Positions 18,278 to 26,277 of a DNA stretch of 38,500 bases are shown here, in pieces (the first letter of the stretch is position 1; each line of letters opens with the position of its first letter). Under the pieces are notes generated by a model. That model did not search any database. It had not been told where the DNA came from and saw nothing but the letters and a program-made list of their open reading frames with translations. Position numbers and translations under genes: made by a program. Origin of the DNA: Acholeplasmatales bacterium (GTDB lineage: Bacteria; Bacillota_I; Bacilli_A; Acholeplasmatales; Acholeplasmataceae); contig JAITXT010000001.1 in NCBI GenBank assembly GCA_031284585.1, positions 1 to 38,500 of the forward strand, read 5' to 3'.

Positions 18278-19327
18278 ATGAAAAAATTATTAGTATTGTT
18301 TTGTTTATTTTTTATTGGTGTATCTTTAATTGCTTGTAACAAGATTGATTCCGATCCAGATGTGATCACAATTAGTTTTGTTCCATCTCAAAGTGCCGAA
18401 GTTGTAGATGCTCAAAGAGATATTCTTATCGCAGCATTAAAGAGTGAAATTCCTGGAAAAGATTTTAAAATTCTTACAGGTGTAAATTACACAGCTGTAA
18501 CTGAAGGTCTACTTTCTGGAACTATTGATGTTGGGTTTTTAACTGCTCAACAATATGCAGAGGTTTCTACTGTTGAACCTGGAAAAGTTGAAGTTATTCT
18601 TACATCTGTTAGGGCAGGCTATCAAGTTGCAATTGATCATCCTAATGATTTCCCAGCACAAATAGCTTATATGAATACTCCTGCTTATAAAGGACAACAA
18701 GCTACTCAACCTGTTGACAATTATAATTCTATTTGTATTGTTAGAACTGAAGATTGGGGAAGTGGTGCAGGTAAAATGGATTCAATTGAAGATCTAGTTG
18801 GAAAGACTGTAGCAGTTCAAGGAACAACAAGTGGCGCAGGTTATGTATATCCATCTGTTGCTTTATATAATGCTGGTTTATCTTTTACTACATCTAGTCC
18901 AGATGTTTCTAAAAAAGAAGTTAAAGCTCAACAAGTTGGTGGATATGATCCAGCTGTTACTTCTGTATTAGATGGTACTGTAGATGCTGCTTGGATATTC
19001 TTAGATGTTAGATATGCTAATTTTTACAATAAAACCGGTAATGATTATTATCAAGTTGATGGTGAAAATAGTATTTTTGCTAAAACTAAAGTTATTGCTA
19101 TGACTATTGGTATTTATAATGACACAGTTTCTGTAAGATCTAGTTTATCAGCTTCATTAATTGAAAAACTTCAAAATGCATTTATTAATATTACTAGTGA
19201 TCAAACATCTGAAGGCGCAAAAGCTATTTATAAAATTTATTCTCATACTGGTTATGTAATTGCAAAAGATTCTGATTATAATGGAGAAAGAGAAGTTTAC
19301 GATTTTAAACGTAAATATTTAAGCTAA
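18278..19327 (+). CDS. PhnD-family ABC transporter substrate-binding lipoprotein, purine-riboswitch controlled
   Basis: A 349-residue lipoprotein: signal peptide with lipobox LIAC and Cys20, then a periplasmic-binding type 2 fold of the PhnD/phosphonate family (FVPSQSAEVVDAQRD, GVNYTAVTEGLLSGTIDVGF, and the hinge region YDPAVTSVLDGTVDAAW). The usual phosphate-gripping DPxSTSGxxxP is replaced by VQGTTSGAGYVYP (180-192). The ATG at 18278 follows AAAGGAG (18266-18272); a TTG at 18260 would put the Shine-Dalgarno inside the gene. It is the first gene after a guanine riboswitch, so a purine-related ligand is more likely than phosphonate. Relatives bind phosphonates, phosphite or, in mycoplasma p37/Cypl, thiamine pyrophosphate. 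Confidence 0.88.
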   Translation: MKKLLVLFCLFFIGVSLIACNKIDSDPDVITISFVPSQSAEVVDAQRDILIAALKSEIPGKDFKILTGVNYTAVTEGLLSGTIDVGFLTAQQYAEVSTVEPGKVEVILTSVRAGYQVAIDHPNDFPAQIAYMNTPAYKGQQATQPVDNYNSICIVRTEDWGSGAGKMDSIEDLVGKTVAVQGTTSGAGYVYPSVALYNAGLSFTTSSPDVSKKEVKAQQVGGYDPAVTSVLDGTVDAAWIFLDVRYANFYNKTGNDYYQVDGENSIFAKTKVIAMTIGIYNDTVSVRSSLSASLIEKLQNAFINITSDQTSEGAKAIYKIYSHTGYVIAKDSDYNGEREVYDFKRKYLS

Positions 19328-19330
19328 AAA

Positions 19331-20125
19331 ATGGCAAATCCTATAATTTCTTTTAAAGATGTAACTAAAATATATCCTAATGGATTCAAAGCTTTAAATA
19401 ATGTAAATTTAGAGATTAATGAAGGAGAATTCGTAGCAATAATTGGACTATCTGGTGCTGGTAAGTCTACGCTTCTAAGAACTATCAATAAAATGCATAC
19501 AATTACAAGTGGAGAATTAATCGTAAATGATTGTGATGTTTCTTTAGCAAAAGGCCTTAAATTAAGACTACTTAGAAGAAATATAGGTATGGTTTTTCAG
19601 TCTTTTAATTTAGTTAAAAGATCAAGTGTTTTAAATAACGTACTTATAGGTAGAGTGGCTTACCACTCTACCTTTAGTATGCTCCTAGGACTATATACCA
19701 AAGAGGATAAATTACGTTCTCTTGAAGCCCTAGATAAATTAAATATTGCGGAAAAAGCTTTTCAAAGAGCTGATACTTTGTCGGGTGGTGAACAACAAAG
19801 AGTAGCGCTTGCTAGAGTATTAACGCAAGAATCTAAAATAATTCTAGCTGATGAGCCAGTAGCAAGTCTAGATCCTAAAACTACAATTGATGTAATGGAA
19901 GATTTTGCTAGAATTAATAAAGATTACAACTTAACTATCATTGCAAATATGCATCATGTTGATTTAGCCTTAAAATATGCATCTAGAATTATTGGTATCA
20001 ATAAAGGTGAAATTGTATATGATGGAAGTTCTAATAGTGTAACTGATGCAATTATTACTCAAATATATGGAAGAAGTTTAACTAGTAAAGAAAAGTTAGG
20101 TAGTGTGTTAGAAGATGAAATCTAA
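19331..20125 (+). CDS. PhnC-family ABC transporter ATPase
   Basis: A 264-residue ATPase with Walker A GLSGAGKST (39-47), Q-loop MVFQSFNLV, signature LSGGEQQR and Walker B ILADEPVASLDP. The segment NVLIGRVAYHSTFSMLLGLY is distinctive of PhnC-type ATPases. It energises the importer formed with the lipoprotein upstream and the two permeases downstream. Only three bases separate it from the lipoprotein gene, with no clear Shine-Dalgarno, and it overlaps the first permease by 11 bases. A perfect 11-bp hairpin lies within the coding sequence at 19648-19673. Confidence 0.92.
   Translation: MANPIISFKDVTKIYPNGFKALNNVNLEINEGEFVAIIGLSGAGKSTLLRTINKMHTITSGELIVNDCDVSLAKGLKLRLLRRNIGMVFQSFNLVKRSSVLNNVLIGRVAYHSTFSMLLGLYTKEDKLRSLEALDKLNIAEKAFQRADTLSGGEQQRVALARVLTQESKIILADEPVASLDPKTTIDVMEDFARINKDYNLTIIANMHHVDLALKYASRIIGINKGEIVYDGSSNSVTDAIITQIYGRSLTSKEKLGSVLEDEI
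19648..19673 (+). other. Perfect 11-bp hairpin inside the PhnC-like coding region
   Basis: AGGTAGAGTGG (19648-19658) is the exact reverse complement of CCACTCTACCT (19663-19673), with loop CTTA, followed by TTAGTA. It lies in codons for GRVAYHST and is GC-rich for this genome. The T-run is too short for a clear terminator. Confidence 0.7.
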
Positions 20126-20948
20126 TTCTGTAAGTTATTATCTTAATAACCATGAAGTAATAATAAAAAAGCCAAGTCATGTAAAGTTATACATCGTTAT
20201 CGGGCTTTTTTTATTATTTTTTGTCTTTTCTCTTACATTTCTTGAATTGCCTAGAGTCTTGCAATTCAATCAATTAGGTGCGATTCTTTCCCAAATGGTT
20301 AAACCAAGAGATGGTAAAACTTATGCTGATTACTTTTTATTCTTTATTGATAGTAAACTCTGGGGTAACGTAAAAGATACTTTAATTATTTGTTTTATTG
20401 GTACTTTTTTTGGTGGACTTCTAGGTCTTCCTATTGCAATACTTACTTCTAGAAATATTGTTAAAAATAAAACAACTATTTATTTTATTCGAGTAATACT
20501 AACTTTTTTAAGATCTATGCCGATTGCAATTATTGCTATTATATTTGTATATATTTTAGGAATTGGAACCTTACATGGTATTTTAACTGTTGTATTGTTT
20601 ACAATTGGAGTCCTTTCTAAAATGCTTTATGAATATATAGAGACCCTAGATATGGGATCATTTGAAGCTATTCAAAGTGTGGGAGCAAATAAATTAATTT
20701 GTACTAGGAATGCAACAATACCAGAAATTATGCCTGCATATTTAGGTTATTTAATTTATTGTTTTGAAATGAATTTCAGAGCTTCCGTTATTTTTGGTTG
20801 GGTTGGTGCAGGTGGTATTGGATTATTCTTAAGTAATGCTATCGATGAGAGATATTATGATAAAGCGGGAGTTATTATTATAATATTTATGGCCATAACC
20901 ATTAGTTTACAACTACTAACTAGATTTGTAAAGGGAAAAATAAAATGA
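20115..20948 (+). CDS. PhnE-family ABC transporter permease 1
   Basis: A 277-residue membrane protein with about six hydrophobic segments and the BPD_transp_1 EAA loop FEAIQSVGANKLICTRNATIPEIMP adapted to PhnE type. It should pair with the second permease as a heterodimer. The start lies 11 bases inside the ATPase gene, and the stop TGA overlaps the next ATG by four bases, so synthesis is coupled. A-rich and T-rich arms near 20161-20214 form a long inverted repeat, probably fortuitous. Confidence 0.9.
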   Translation: MKSNSVSYYLNNHEVIIKKPSHVKLYIVIGLFLLFFVFSLTFLELPRVLQFNQLGAILSQMVKPRDGKTYADYFLFFIDSKLWGNVKDTLIICFIGTFFGGLLGLPIAILTSRNIVKNKTTIYFIRVILTFLRSMPIAIIAIIFVYILGIGTLHGILTVVLFTIGVLSKMLYEYIETLDMGSFEAIQSVGANKLICTRNATIPEIMPAYLGYLIYCFEMNFRASVIFGWVGAGGIGLFLSNAIDERYYDKAGVIIIIFMAITISLQLLTRFVKGKIK

Positions 20949-21754
20949 GCGATGTTAAGCAAATTCTAAAAAATAAACCTAAAAAATGGCTTTATAATCT
21001 TTATGTTTTAATTGCTATTTTGATAGTTCTTATTTTTTCATTTGTTAGTTCAGGAATTAAAATAAGAAGCATTGATTTTTTGCCTAGAATTAAAGCATTA
21101 GTTACAGATTTTATCCATCCAAATTGGAATTTATTATTTGGGCTAAAAAATTATAAAGGTGAATATGGATTACCATATTTAACTATGCAAACTGTAGCTA
21201 TAGCTTTTGTAGGTACTTTAATTGGTTCTTTACTAGCTATTCCTTTTGGATTTCTAGCATCTAACAAAATTACTAAAAAATATTCTTTTTGGGGAGAATT
21301 ATTTTTAATTATTATTAGAACCTTCCCTGAATTAATTCTAGCTTTAATTTTGATTAGATTTAGTGGACCTGGTTCATTTACTGGAACTTTAGCTATTGGG
21401 CTTCATTCCATAGGAATGATAGGTAAACTCTACGCAGAATCAATTGATAATATGCCTAATGAGACTTTAGAAGCACTTGATAGTGTGGGTGCAAATTCTT
21501 TAATGAAAATAAGACAAGGAATAATGCCTCATGTATTACCTGAGTTCTTATCTATTTCTTTGTATAGATTTGATATAAATATCAGAACCGCTACCATCCT
21601 AGGTGTAGTATCAGCTGGTGGTCTTGGATATCCAATTTTTACAGCAACCACTTATTTGCATTGGAGTGATTTATCTGCGATCGTGATTGCCGTAGTATTT
21701 GTTATTATTATCGTTGATTTGTTATCTAATTGGTTAAGAAGTAAATTAGTTTAA
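20945..21754 (+). CDS. PhnE-family ABC transporter permease 2
   Basis: A 269-residue membrane protein with about six hydrophobic segments and EAA loop LEALDSVGANSLMKIRQGIMP, followed by VLPEFL. It differs clearly from the first permease (for example PYLTMQTVAIAFVGTLIGS before the first core helix), so this is not a recent duplication. AAGGG precedes the ATG by eight bases. It ends the riboswitch-controlled operon; no strong terminator follows. Confidence 0.9.
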   Translation: MSDVKQILKNKPKKWLYNLYVLIAILIVLIFSFVSSGIKIRSIDFLPRIKALVTDFIHPNWNLLFGLKNYKGEYGLPYLTMQTVAIAFVGTLIGSLLAIPFGFLASNKITKKYSFWGELFLIIIRTFPELILALILIRFSGPGSFTGTLAIGLHSIGMIGKLYAESIDNMPNETLEALDSVGANSLMKIRQGIMPHVLPEFLSISLYRFDINIRTATILGVVSAGGLGYPIFTATTYLHWSDLSAIVIAVVFVIIIVDLLSNWLRSKLV

Positions 21755-21761
21755 AAATTTA

Positions 21762-21803
21762 TATAATAAAAGGTAAAAATAGTTTTTTTGGCTATTATTA
21801 TAT
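21762..21803 (+). promoter_or_regulatory. Possible radC promoter and hairpin between Shine-Dalgarno and start
   Basis: TATAAT lies at 21762-21767 with no good -35. AAAAGG at 21768-21773 could be a Shine-Dalgarno but is 30 bases from the radC ATG; between them AATAG (21778-21782) can pair with CTATT (21792-21796). If TATAAT is the -10, transcription would start near 21774 and the AAAAGG would not be in the message, so the two readings exclude each other. Confidence 0.3.
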
Positions 21804-22475
21804 ATGCGTTATGAAAAATTAGATACTCCAAGAAAAAGATTAATTGAATATGGGAGTGAATCCTTATCACTAAAAGATTTAGTAGCTATATTATTTTCAT
21901 CTGGGAGTAAATCTATTAGTGTTTATGAATTAAGTGAGAAAGTAGTTGAATTACTTGAAAAAGAAGAAGATTTTATTAATTTAAATTATGAAAGATTAAT
22001 AAAAATTAAAGGTATTTCTACTTCAAAAGCTTGTCAATTAGTAAGTGCTATTGAACTTGCTAAAAGAATTTTAAATGTAGAGAAAAATAACTTGATAGTA
22101 TCAAATTCAGAAGACGTCTTTAAAATCTATAAAGATACCTTTATTGGTGAAGATAGAGAGATCTTTTATTCGCTATATTTAGATATAAAAAGGCGAATTA
22201 TTACATCAAAAAAACTTTTTATGGGAGATATTAATTCTGTAGAAATAATTGATTCCATTATTTTCAAGAATTATTATTTAGCAAATGCAAGTTATATCTA
22301 TTTAATTCATAATCATCCAACTGGAGACTCTAAACCATCACTTAATGACATTAAAATAACTAATATCTTGATTAAAAGAGCAAATATTTTAGATATAACT
22401 ATTGTAGATCATGTTATTATTGGAAGAAATGAATACTATAGTTTTATTAAAAATGATAAGATTTATCCTAGTTAA
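21804..22475 (+). CDS. radC: RadC/YsxA family JAMM-domain protein
   Basis: A 223-residue protein. The N-terminal part holds a helix-hairpin-helix segment (LIKIKGISTSKACQL, about 65-79) and the C-terminal MPN/JAMM domain has the metal motif HNHPTGDSKPSLND, with His169, His171, Ser179 and Asp182. Despite the name, a DNA repair role is doubtful in this family and the biochemical role is not settled. The gene follows folC in B. subtilis too (with comC and maf between); here the purine-riboswitch transporter occupies that gap. No Shine-Dalgarno is close to the ATG. Confidence 0.92.
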   Translation: MRYEKLDTPRKRLIEYGSESLSLKDLVAILFSSGSKSISVYELSEKVVELLEKEEDFINLNYERLIKIKGISTSKACQLVSAIELAKRILNVEKNNLIVSNSEDVFKIYKDTFIGEDREIFYSLYLDIKRRIITSKKLFMGDINSVEIIDSIIFKNYYLANASYIYLIHNHPTGDSKPSLNDIKITNILIKRANILDITIVDHVIIGRNEYYSFIKNDKIYPS

Positions 22476-22523
22476 ATTCTATATTTTTACAGTAATATCT
22501 TTTAATTTTTTTTTCTAAGATAA

Positions 22524-22529
22524 TATAAT
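22524..22529 (+). promoter_or_regulatory. Probable -10 element for the DUF697 / HD-GYP pair
   Basis: TATAAT lies 59 bases before the TTG start chosen at 22589. The region at -35 (TTTAAT at 22501-22506) is a weak match at 17 bases. Confidence 0.35.
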
Positions 22530-22588
22530 AAAATATAGTGTATACTTATTTAATAAAGTGTAATATTTTAGAAGGATGGATTTTCAAT

Positions 22589-23671
22589 TTGGAAAAAGAT
22601 ATTAAGGAAAAAGATCTTAAACAAAAAGATAACAAAAAAATAAAAAATAAAAAAGTACGGAAAAAAGATAATGCCAAATTTATTTATTTTACTATAGCAG
22701 CAGGCTTAATAGTACTTTTTATTCTCATGCTTCTATCTTCAATAATTGATGTCGGTGAAAGACTAGGAAAAGTTCATGAATTTGTTGAATATGGATTTTA
22801 TGCTTTAACTGTACTTTTGATTTATTTTTTAATTTTAAGACCACTTTTTATTATTTTCTTTTCACCTAGTTTTTCAGTTGAAACAACCCTTGATTCTAAA
22901 TCACATTTAAATTATAAATTATATAAAAAAATTGCGAAAAGATTATTAGAACATGATGATCTAGATTTAAAATTACGAGAGAAATTAGCTAATTCATTTG
23001 ATGATTATGATACATTGAAGAATGCACTCTATGAAGTTTTTGATAAACATGTCAAGAAGACTATCAACCGAGTTATAAGAAATAATGCAAAAACTGTCAT
23101 GATTTCCACTGCTATTAGTCAAAATGGAAGACTTGATTTCTTCACAGTTATCGTTGTAAACTTAAAGATGATTAAAGAAATAGTTCTTCTTTGTGGATTT
23201 AGACCATCTTTTAAAAATTTAGCTAAATTATGTATTAATGTAATAACTACTGCTTTAATCGCAGAAGGATTAGAAAATTTGAATTTAAGTGATGTGTTGC
23301 CACAATCTGCTATGAATACTATCTCTGAAATTCCATTTTTAAAACCAGTCTTATCTTCGGTTACTCAAGGTATTTCAAATGCCCTACTTACTTTAAGAAT
23401 AGGAATAGTTACTAGAAAATATTTATTTAGTGATGCGAAAGAATTAACGAAAGAAGAAATTAGAAAAGGTGCATTAATTGAAGCTGCATCTATGTTACCG
23501 CTAGTGATTGCTGATGGGCTTATCTTTTTTCCAAAGAAAATAGTTGGTTTATTTAAGAAAAACAATGTAGATCCCGATGATGAATTTACTTATAAGAAAA
23601 ATGATAAAGAAAAAGTAAAAATTGAAAATAAGAAAGTTAAAGAGTTAGAATTCGAGGATGAGTATTCATAA
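22589..23671 (+). CDS. DUF697 (YcjF-like) membrane protein
   Basis: A 360-residue protein from TTG at 22589, which follows GAAGGATGG (22571-22579). A very basic N-terminus (about residues 1-30) leads to two membrane segments (about 31-53 and 67-92), then a domain with NAKTVMISTAISQNGRLDF, LKMIKEIVLLCGFRPSF and repeated hydrophobic helices typical of DUF697, and a charged C-terminal tail. DUF697 proteins often accompany GTPases or stress proteins, but their role is unknown. The stop abuts the next start, so it works with the HD-GYP protein or is at least co-made. It occupies the mreB position of the Bacillus gene order. Confidence 0.8.
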   Translation: MEKDIKEKDLKQKDNKKIKNKKVRKKDNAKFIYFTIAAGLIVLFILMLLSSIIDVGERLGKVHEFVEYGFYALTVLLIYFLILRPLFIIFFSPSFSVETTLDSKSHLNYKLYKKIAKRLLEHDDLDLKLREKLANSFDDYDTLKNALYEVFDKHVKKTINRVIRNNAKTVMISTAISQNGRLDFFTVIVVNLKMIKEIVLLCGFRPSFKNLAKLCINVITTALIAEGLENLNLSDVLPQSAMNTISEIPFLKPVLSSVTQGISNALLTLRIGIVTRKYLFSDAKELTKEEIRKGALIEAASMLPLVIADGLIFFPKKIVGLFKKNNVDPDDEFTYKKNDKEKVKIENKKVKELEFEDEYS

Positions 23672-25513
23672 ATGGACATTAAATTTGAAGAGTACTTAGA
23701 AAATCAAAAAAAATTAAATGATTTGAAAGGGGAATACCTTCAAGCTGGTCTTGAAGATAGTGAGATAATAGATAGGATGAGAGAGGTCTCTCAAAAACAG
23801 AGAATTATCTATAACGAAAATCAAGAGATCTTAAAAGACAAGTATTATTGTTATCTTGAAAATTCAACTTTATTTGATGAAAATTCTTTTCTTGAATTAC
23901 AAGAATTTGCTTTATCTTTATCTGATTTTTTAAATCAAGCAGATACAGGGATAAGTTATGAAATTCATTCATTTCTTCATAAAAAAGCGCTTGAATCTGG
24001 AGATATTAATCATATTATTGAAGAAAGTTATTATCATGGATTAGTTTTATTTTATCTTGATGATAGAAGATTTTACGATGAATTAGTCTCTTGTTTTAAA
24101 ACTTCGATTGATAATATAGATAAATATTTTTCTCTAAAAAAAGAAACTAGAAAATTATTTAATAGATCCCTTGGAAATTATTTTATTGCAATTAATAAAG
24201 ATCTATCTAAATATGATATTAATATCGATGTAGCTATGAAAATAATTGATTTCTGGAAAAGTGATGAAGTAGTATCTCTTGATTTAGATTTCCCATTTTA
24301 TAGATGGGAGTTTGTTACTAAAAGAAATATTTGTTCTTTAATTGATTATTTTAAACTTGGATATTGTTTAGATAATATAGATATTATAAATAAAGTCTAT
24401 GAATCTGCTTCCTATTGTTTCTTTTCTAATCAAAGTGTAGTAAAAGATACGGCAATGCCAGTTTCATCTTATATCTCGTATCTTTATTATGCAGCTAGTT
24501 ATTATGCAAAAAAGATAACTTTAGAAGAACTTTGTGATAATTTATCTTTACTTTCGACGGCTCTAGAAGATAAATTTTCTATTGAATCTAGAACAAGAGT
24601 AATGAGAATAGGATCTAGTTTAATATTTTATTTACAAAAACTAGATGAACAAGGTAGTTCAAGAGTTGATTTAATAAAAGCTACAATTAGTTCTATTGAT
24701 GAATATATTAAGAGTATGCCAGTATCTAGTTTTGAAAAAGTTGTTAATAAAGATGTTGCTCAATTTATTGAAATGTCTCTTCCTAGAATGACAGGAGATG
24801 AAGTATTTGATCAAATATTAAATTCTACAGCTTATAGACATTTTCCTACTTATGTCCATGTAAATATGGTCGCTCAAATTTCAAAAGAACTACTTAATTT
24901 TGCGATTAGTTATAATCCTCATTATTTTATCGGCTATTTTGATATTCATAGTGAAGAAGAAGTACTTGAGAAAAAAGAATTTTTACTTGATTCTATCTAT
25001 AAAGCTGGTCTTCTACACGATGTTGGTAAATTTTTTGTGAATGATTATATCTCTAATTTTGGTAGAAAACTTACTAATAGGGAATATGAGATTATTAAAG
25101 AACATCCTGAGAAAGGTTATAATTTACTTAAACGAGCTAATCTTCCATCTATTTATACAGATGTAGCACTTTATCATCATAAATATTTTGATAATAGTGG
25201 CGGATATCCTGAAGAGTATGATAATTCTACTATTGAAAATAAACCTTTTGTGGATATTGTGACTCTAGCCGATTGTATCGATGCAGCAACCGATCAATTT
25301 GGGAGACCTTATTCTAAAACTAAAACATTTAATGATTTATTAAATGAGTTTGATGATGGAGCAGGCACTAAATATTCAGGTTTATTAGTAATGATGTTAC
25401 ATCAAGATGATGTAAAAGCAAAAATTAGTCATTTGATTGGAGAAGTACGACGTGAGGTTACAGTCTCTACAATTAAACTATTTGCTAATGATTCAGGAGT
25501 GACTAAGAGTTAA
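23672..25513 (+). CDS. HD-GYP-like phosphohydrolase with long helical N-terminal part
   Basis: A 613-residue cytosolic protein. Residues 1 to about 400 are helical and unassigned. The C-terminal domain holds AGLLHDVGK (His449-Asp450, Lys453), EHPEKGYNLL (His478), and HHKYFDNSGGYP (His502, His503, Asp507). Metal ligands of an HD-GYP phosphodiesterase are kept, but the signature HHExxDGxGYP is altered: Glu is Lys, Gly is Asn, and one residue is inserted. No GGDEF protein is in the window, so c-di-GMP as substrate is not assured; another nucleotide or an inactive receptor role is possible. The gene starts directly after the DUF697 stop. Confidence 0.85.
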   Translation: MDIKFEEYLENQKKLNDLKGEYLQAGLEDSEIIDRMREVSQKQRIIYNENQEILKDKYYCYLENSTLFDENSFLELQEFALSLSDFLNQADTGISYEIHSFLHKKALESGDINHIIEESYYHGLVLFYLDDRRFYDELVSCFKTSIDNIDKYFSLKKETRKLFNRSLGNYFIAINKDLSKYDINIDVAMKIIDFWKSDEVVSLDLDFPFYRWEFVTKRNICSLIDYFKLGYCLDNIDIINKVYESASYCFFSNQSVVKDTAMPVSSYISYLYYAASYYAKKITLEELCDNLSLLSTALEDKFSIESRTRVMRIGSSLIFYLQKLDEQGSSRVDLIKATISSIDEYIKSMPVSSFEKVVNKDVAQFIEMSLPRMTGDEVFDQILNSTAYRHFPTYVHVNMVAQISKELLNFAISYNPHYFIGYFDIHSEEEVLEKKEFLLDSIYKAGLLHDVGKFFVNDYISNFGRKLTNREYEIIKEHPEKGYNLLKRANLPSIYTDVALYHHKYFDNSGGYPEEYDNSTIENKPFVDIVTLADCIDAATDQFGRPYSKTKTFNDLLNEFDDGAGTKYSGLLVMMLHQDDVKAKISHLIGEVRREVTVSTIKLFANDSGVTKS

Positions 25514-25530
25514 ATTGCTTGAATATTTAA

Positions 25531-25558
25531 AATTAAGTAATATTACTTGTAATTTTTT
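25531..25558 (+). terminator. Weak terminator after the HD-GYP gene
   Basis: AATT-AAGTA (25531-25539) pairs with TACTT-AATT (25544-25554, with bulge GT), followed by a T-run. The stem is AT-only apart from one G-C pair, so termination may be partial. Confidence 0.3.
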
Positions 25559-25575
25559 GAAAATTGTGGTATATT

Positions 25576-25581
25576 TATAAT
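25576..25581 (+). promoter_or_regulatory. -10 element of the rplU operon
   Basis: TATAAT; transcription would begin near 25588, at the start of the L21 leader. The -35 region at 17 bases is a T-run. Confidence 0.6.
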
Positions 25582-25585
25582 GTTC

Positions 25586-25640
25586 GACCGCATTTATTTG
25601 GTTATAAATGTTTGAAAAAACTACCTAACGAAGCGAGTCT
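25586..25640 (+). promoter_or_regulatory. Ribosomal protein L21 leader
   Basis: A compact structured leader: outer helix GACcGC (25586-25591) with GCgaGTC (25633-25639), and inner hairpin CATTTAT (25591-25597) with ATAAATG (25604-25610). Its position, start sequence and fold agree with the L21 leader of Firmicutes, presumed to bind L21 or another product of the operon to repress it. A longer TTG-start reading at 25564 would make this leader coding and is rejected. Confidence 0.7.
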
Positions 25641-25662
25641 TAAAATTAGAGGAGGTACGAAT

Positions 25663-25974
25663 ATGTTCGCAGTAATTGCAACTGGTGGTAAACAAGTAAA
25701 AGTTTCTGTTGGCGATGAAATCTATGTTGAAAAATTAGATTTACAACCTGATGAAAAATATGAGTTTACAGAGGTTCTACTTGTAAGTGACGATGAGTCA
25801 AAGGTAAAAATTGGAAGTCCATATGTTAAAGGTGCTAAAGTTGTAGCAACTTGTGTTAAACAAGGCAGAGGAAAGAAAATTATTGTTTACAAGTATAAGA
25901 AAAGAAAAAAAGAACGTAAAAAACAAGGTCATAGACAATCTTATACTAAGTTAATTGTAGAAAGTATTGAATAG
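25663..25974 (+). CDS. rplU: Ribosomal protein bL21
   Basis: A 103-residue protein of normal length, with [18 protein letters not shown] at the start and the basic [19 protein letters not shown] region near the end, which contacts 23S rRNA. AGAGGAGGT (25648-25656) precedes the ATG by six bases. It opens the rplU-prp-rpmA operon, conserved from Bacillus, and is probably autoregulated through the leader upstream. Confidence 0.97.
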   Translation: MFAVIATGGKQVKVSVGDEIYVEKLDLQPDEKYEFTEVLLVSDDESKVKIGSPYVKGAKVVATCVKQGRGKKIIVYKYKKRKKERKKQGHRQSYTKLIVESIE

Positions 25975-26259
25975 ATGATTCGTTTTATGTTTGAGGAAGA
26001 GAATGGTTTTGTGAAAATTGTTAAAGTTTGGAACCATTCTGAAAACTTAAATGTCTGTGCAAGTGTATCAACAGGCATTACACTTTCTATTAATATCATT
26101 GAAAGCTTAGATTTAAAAGAAAATATTATTTATGAACTAAAGGAAGGATATTTTAATTTAGAAATTTTAAAAAATAATTCTTCTCTAGATAAGATAATTA
26201 GAAGTTTGATCTTTATGTTAAATGATTTAAAAGAAAGTTATCCAAAACAATTTAAATGA
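25975..26259 (+). CDS. prp: Ribosomal-processing cysteine protease Prp
   Basis: A 94-residue protein between rplU and rpmA. Prp (YsxB) removes the N-terminal extension of bL27. The catalytic pair is recognisable as His21 (NHSEN) and Cys28 (NVCASVSTG). In the Prp proteins I know the His and Cys are about twelve residues apart; here the gap is seven, so the loop over the active site is shorter. The bL27 gene next door does encode a cleavable-looking extension, which supports function. The ATG directly follows the rplU stop. The gene ends at TGA. Confidence 0.88.
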   Translation: MIRFMFEEENGFVKIVKVWNHSENLNVCASVSTGITLSINIIESLDLKENIIYELKEGYFNLEILKNNSSLDKIIRSLIFMLNDLKESYPKQFK

Positions 26260-26277
26260 CTTTAGGAGGAAACAAAC

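Noticed and set aside
20161-20214. Long inverted repeat TAATAAAAAAGCC ... GGCTTTTTTTATTA in the first permease gene
   Set aside because: The arms are mostly A and T runs, need a bulge and enclose a 29-base loop; expected by chance in AT-rich sequence encoding KKP and GLFLL.
25564-25662. Coding extension of rplU upstream of 25663
   Set aside because: It would translate the structured L21 leader; bL21 starts [11 protein letters not shown] in relatives and AGAGGAGGT precedes that ATG.
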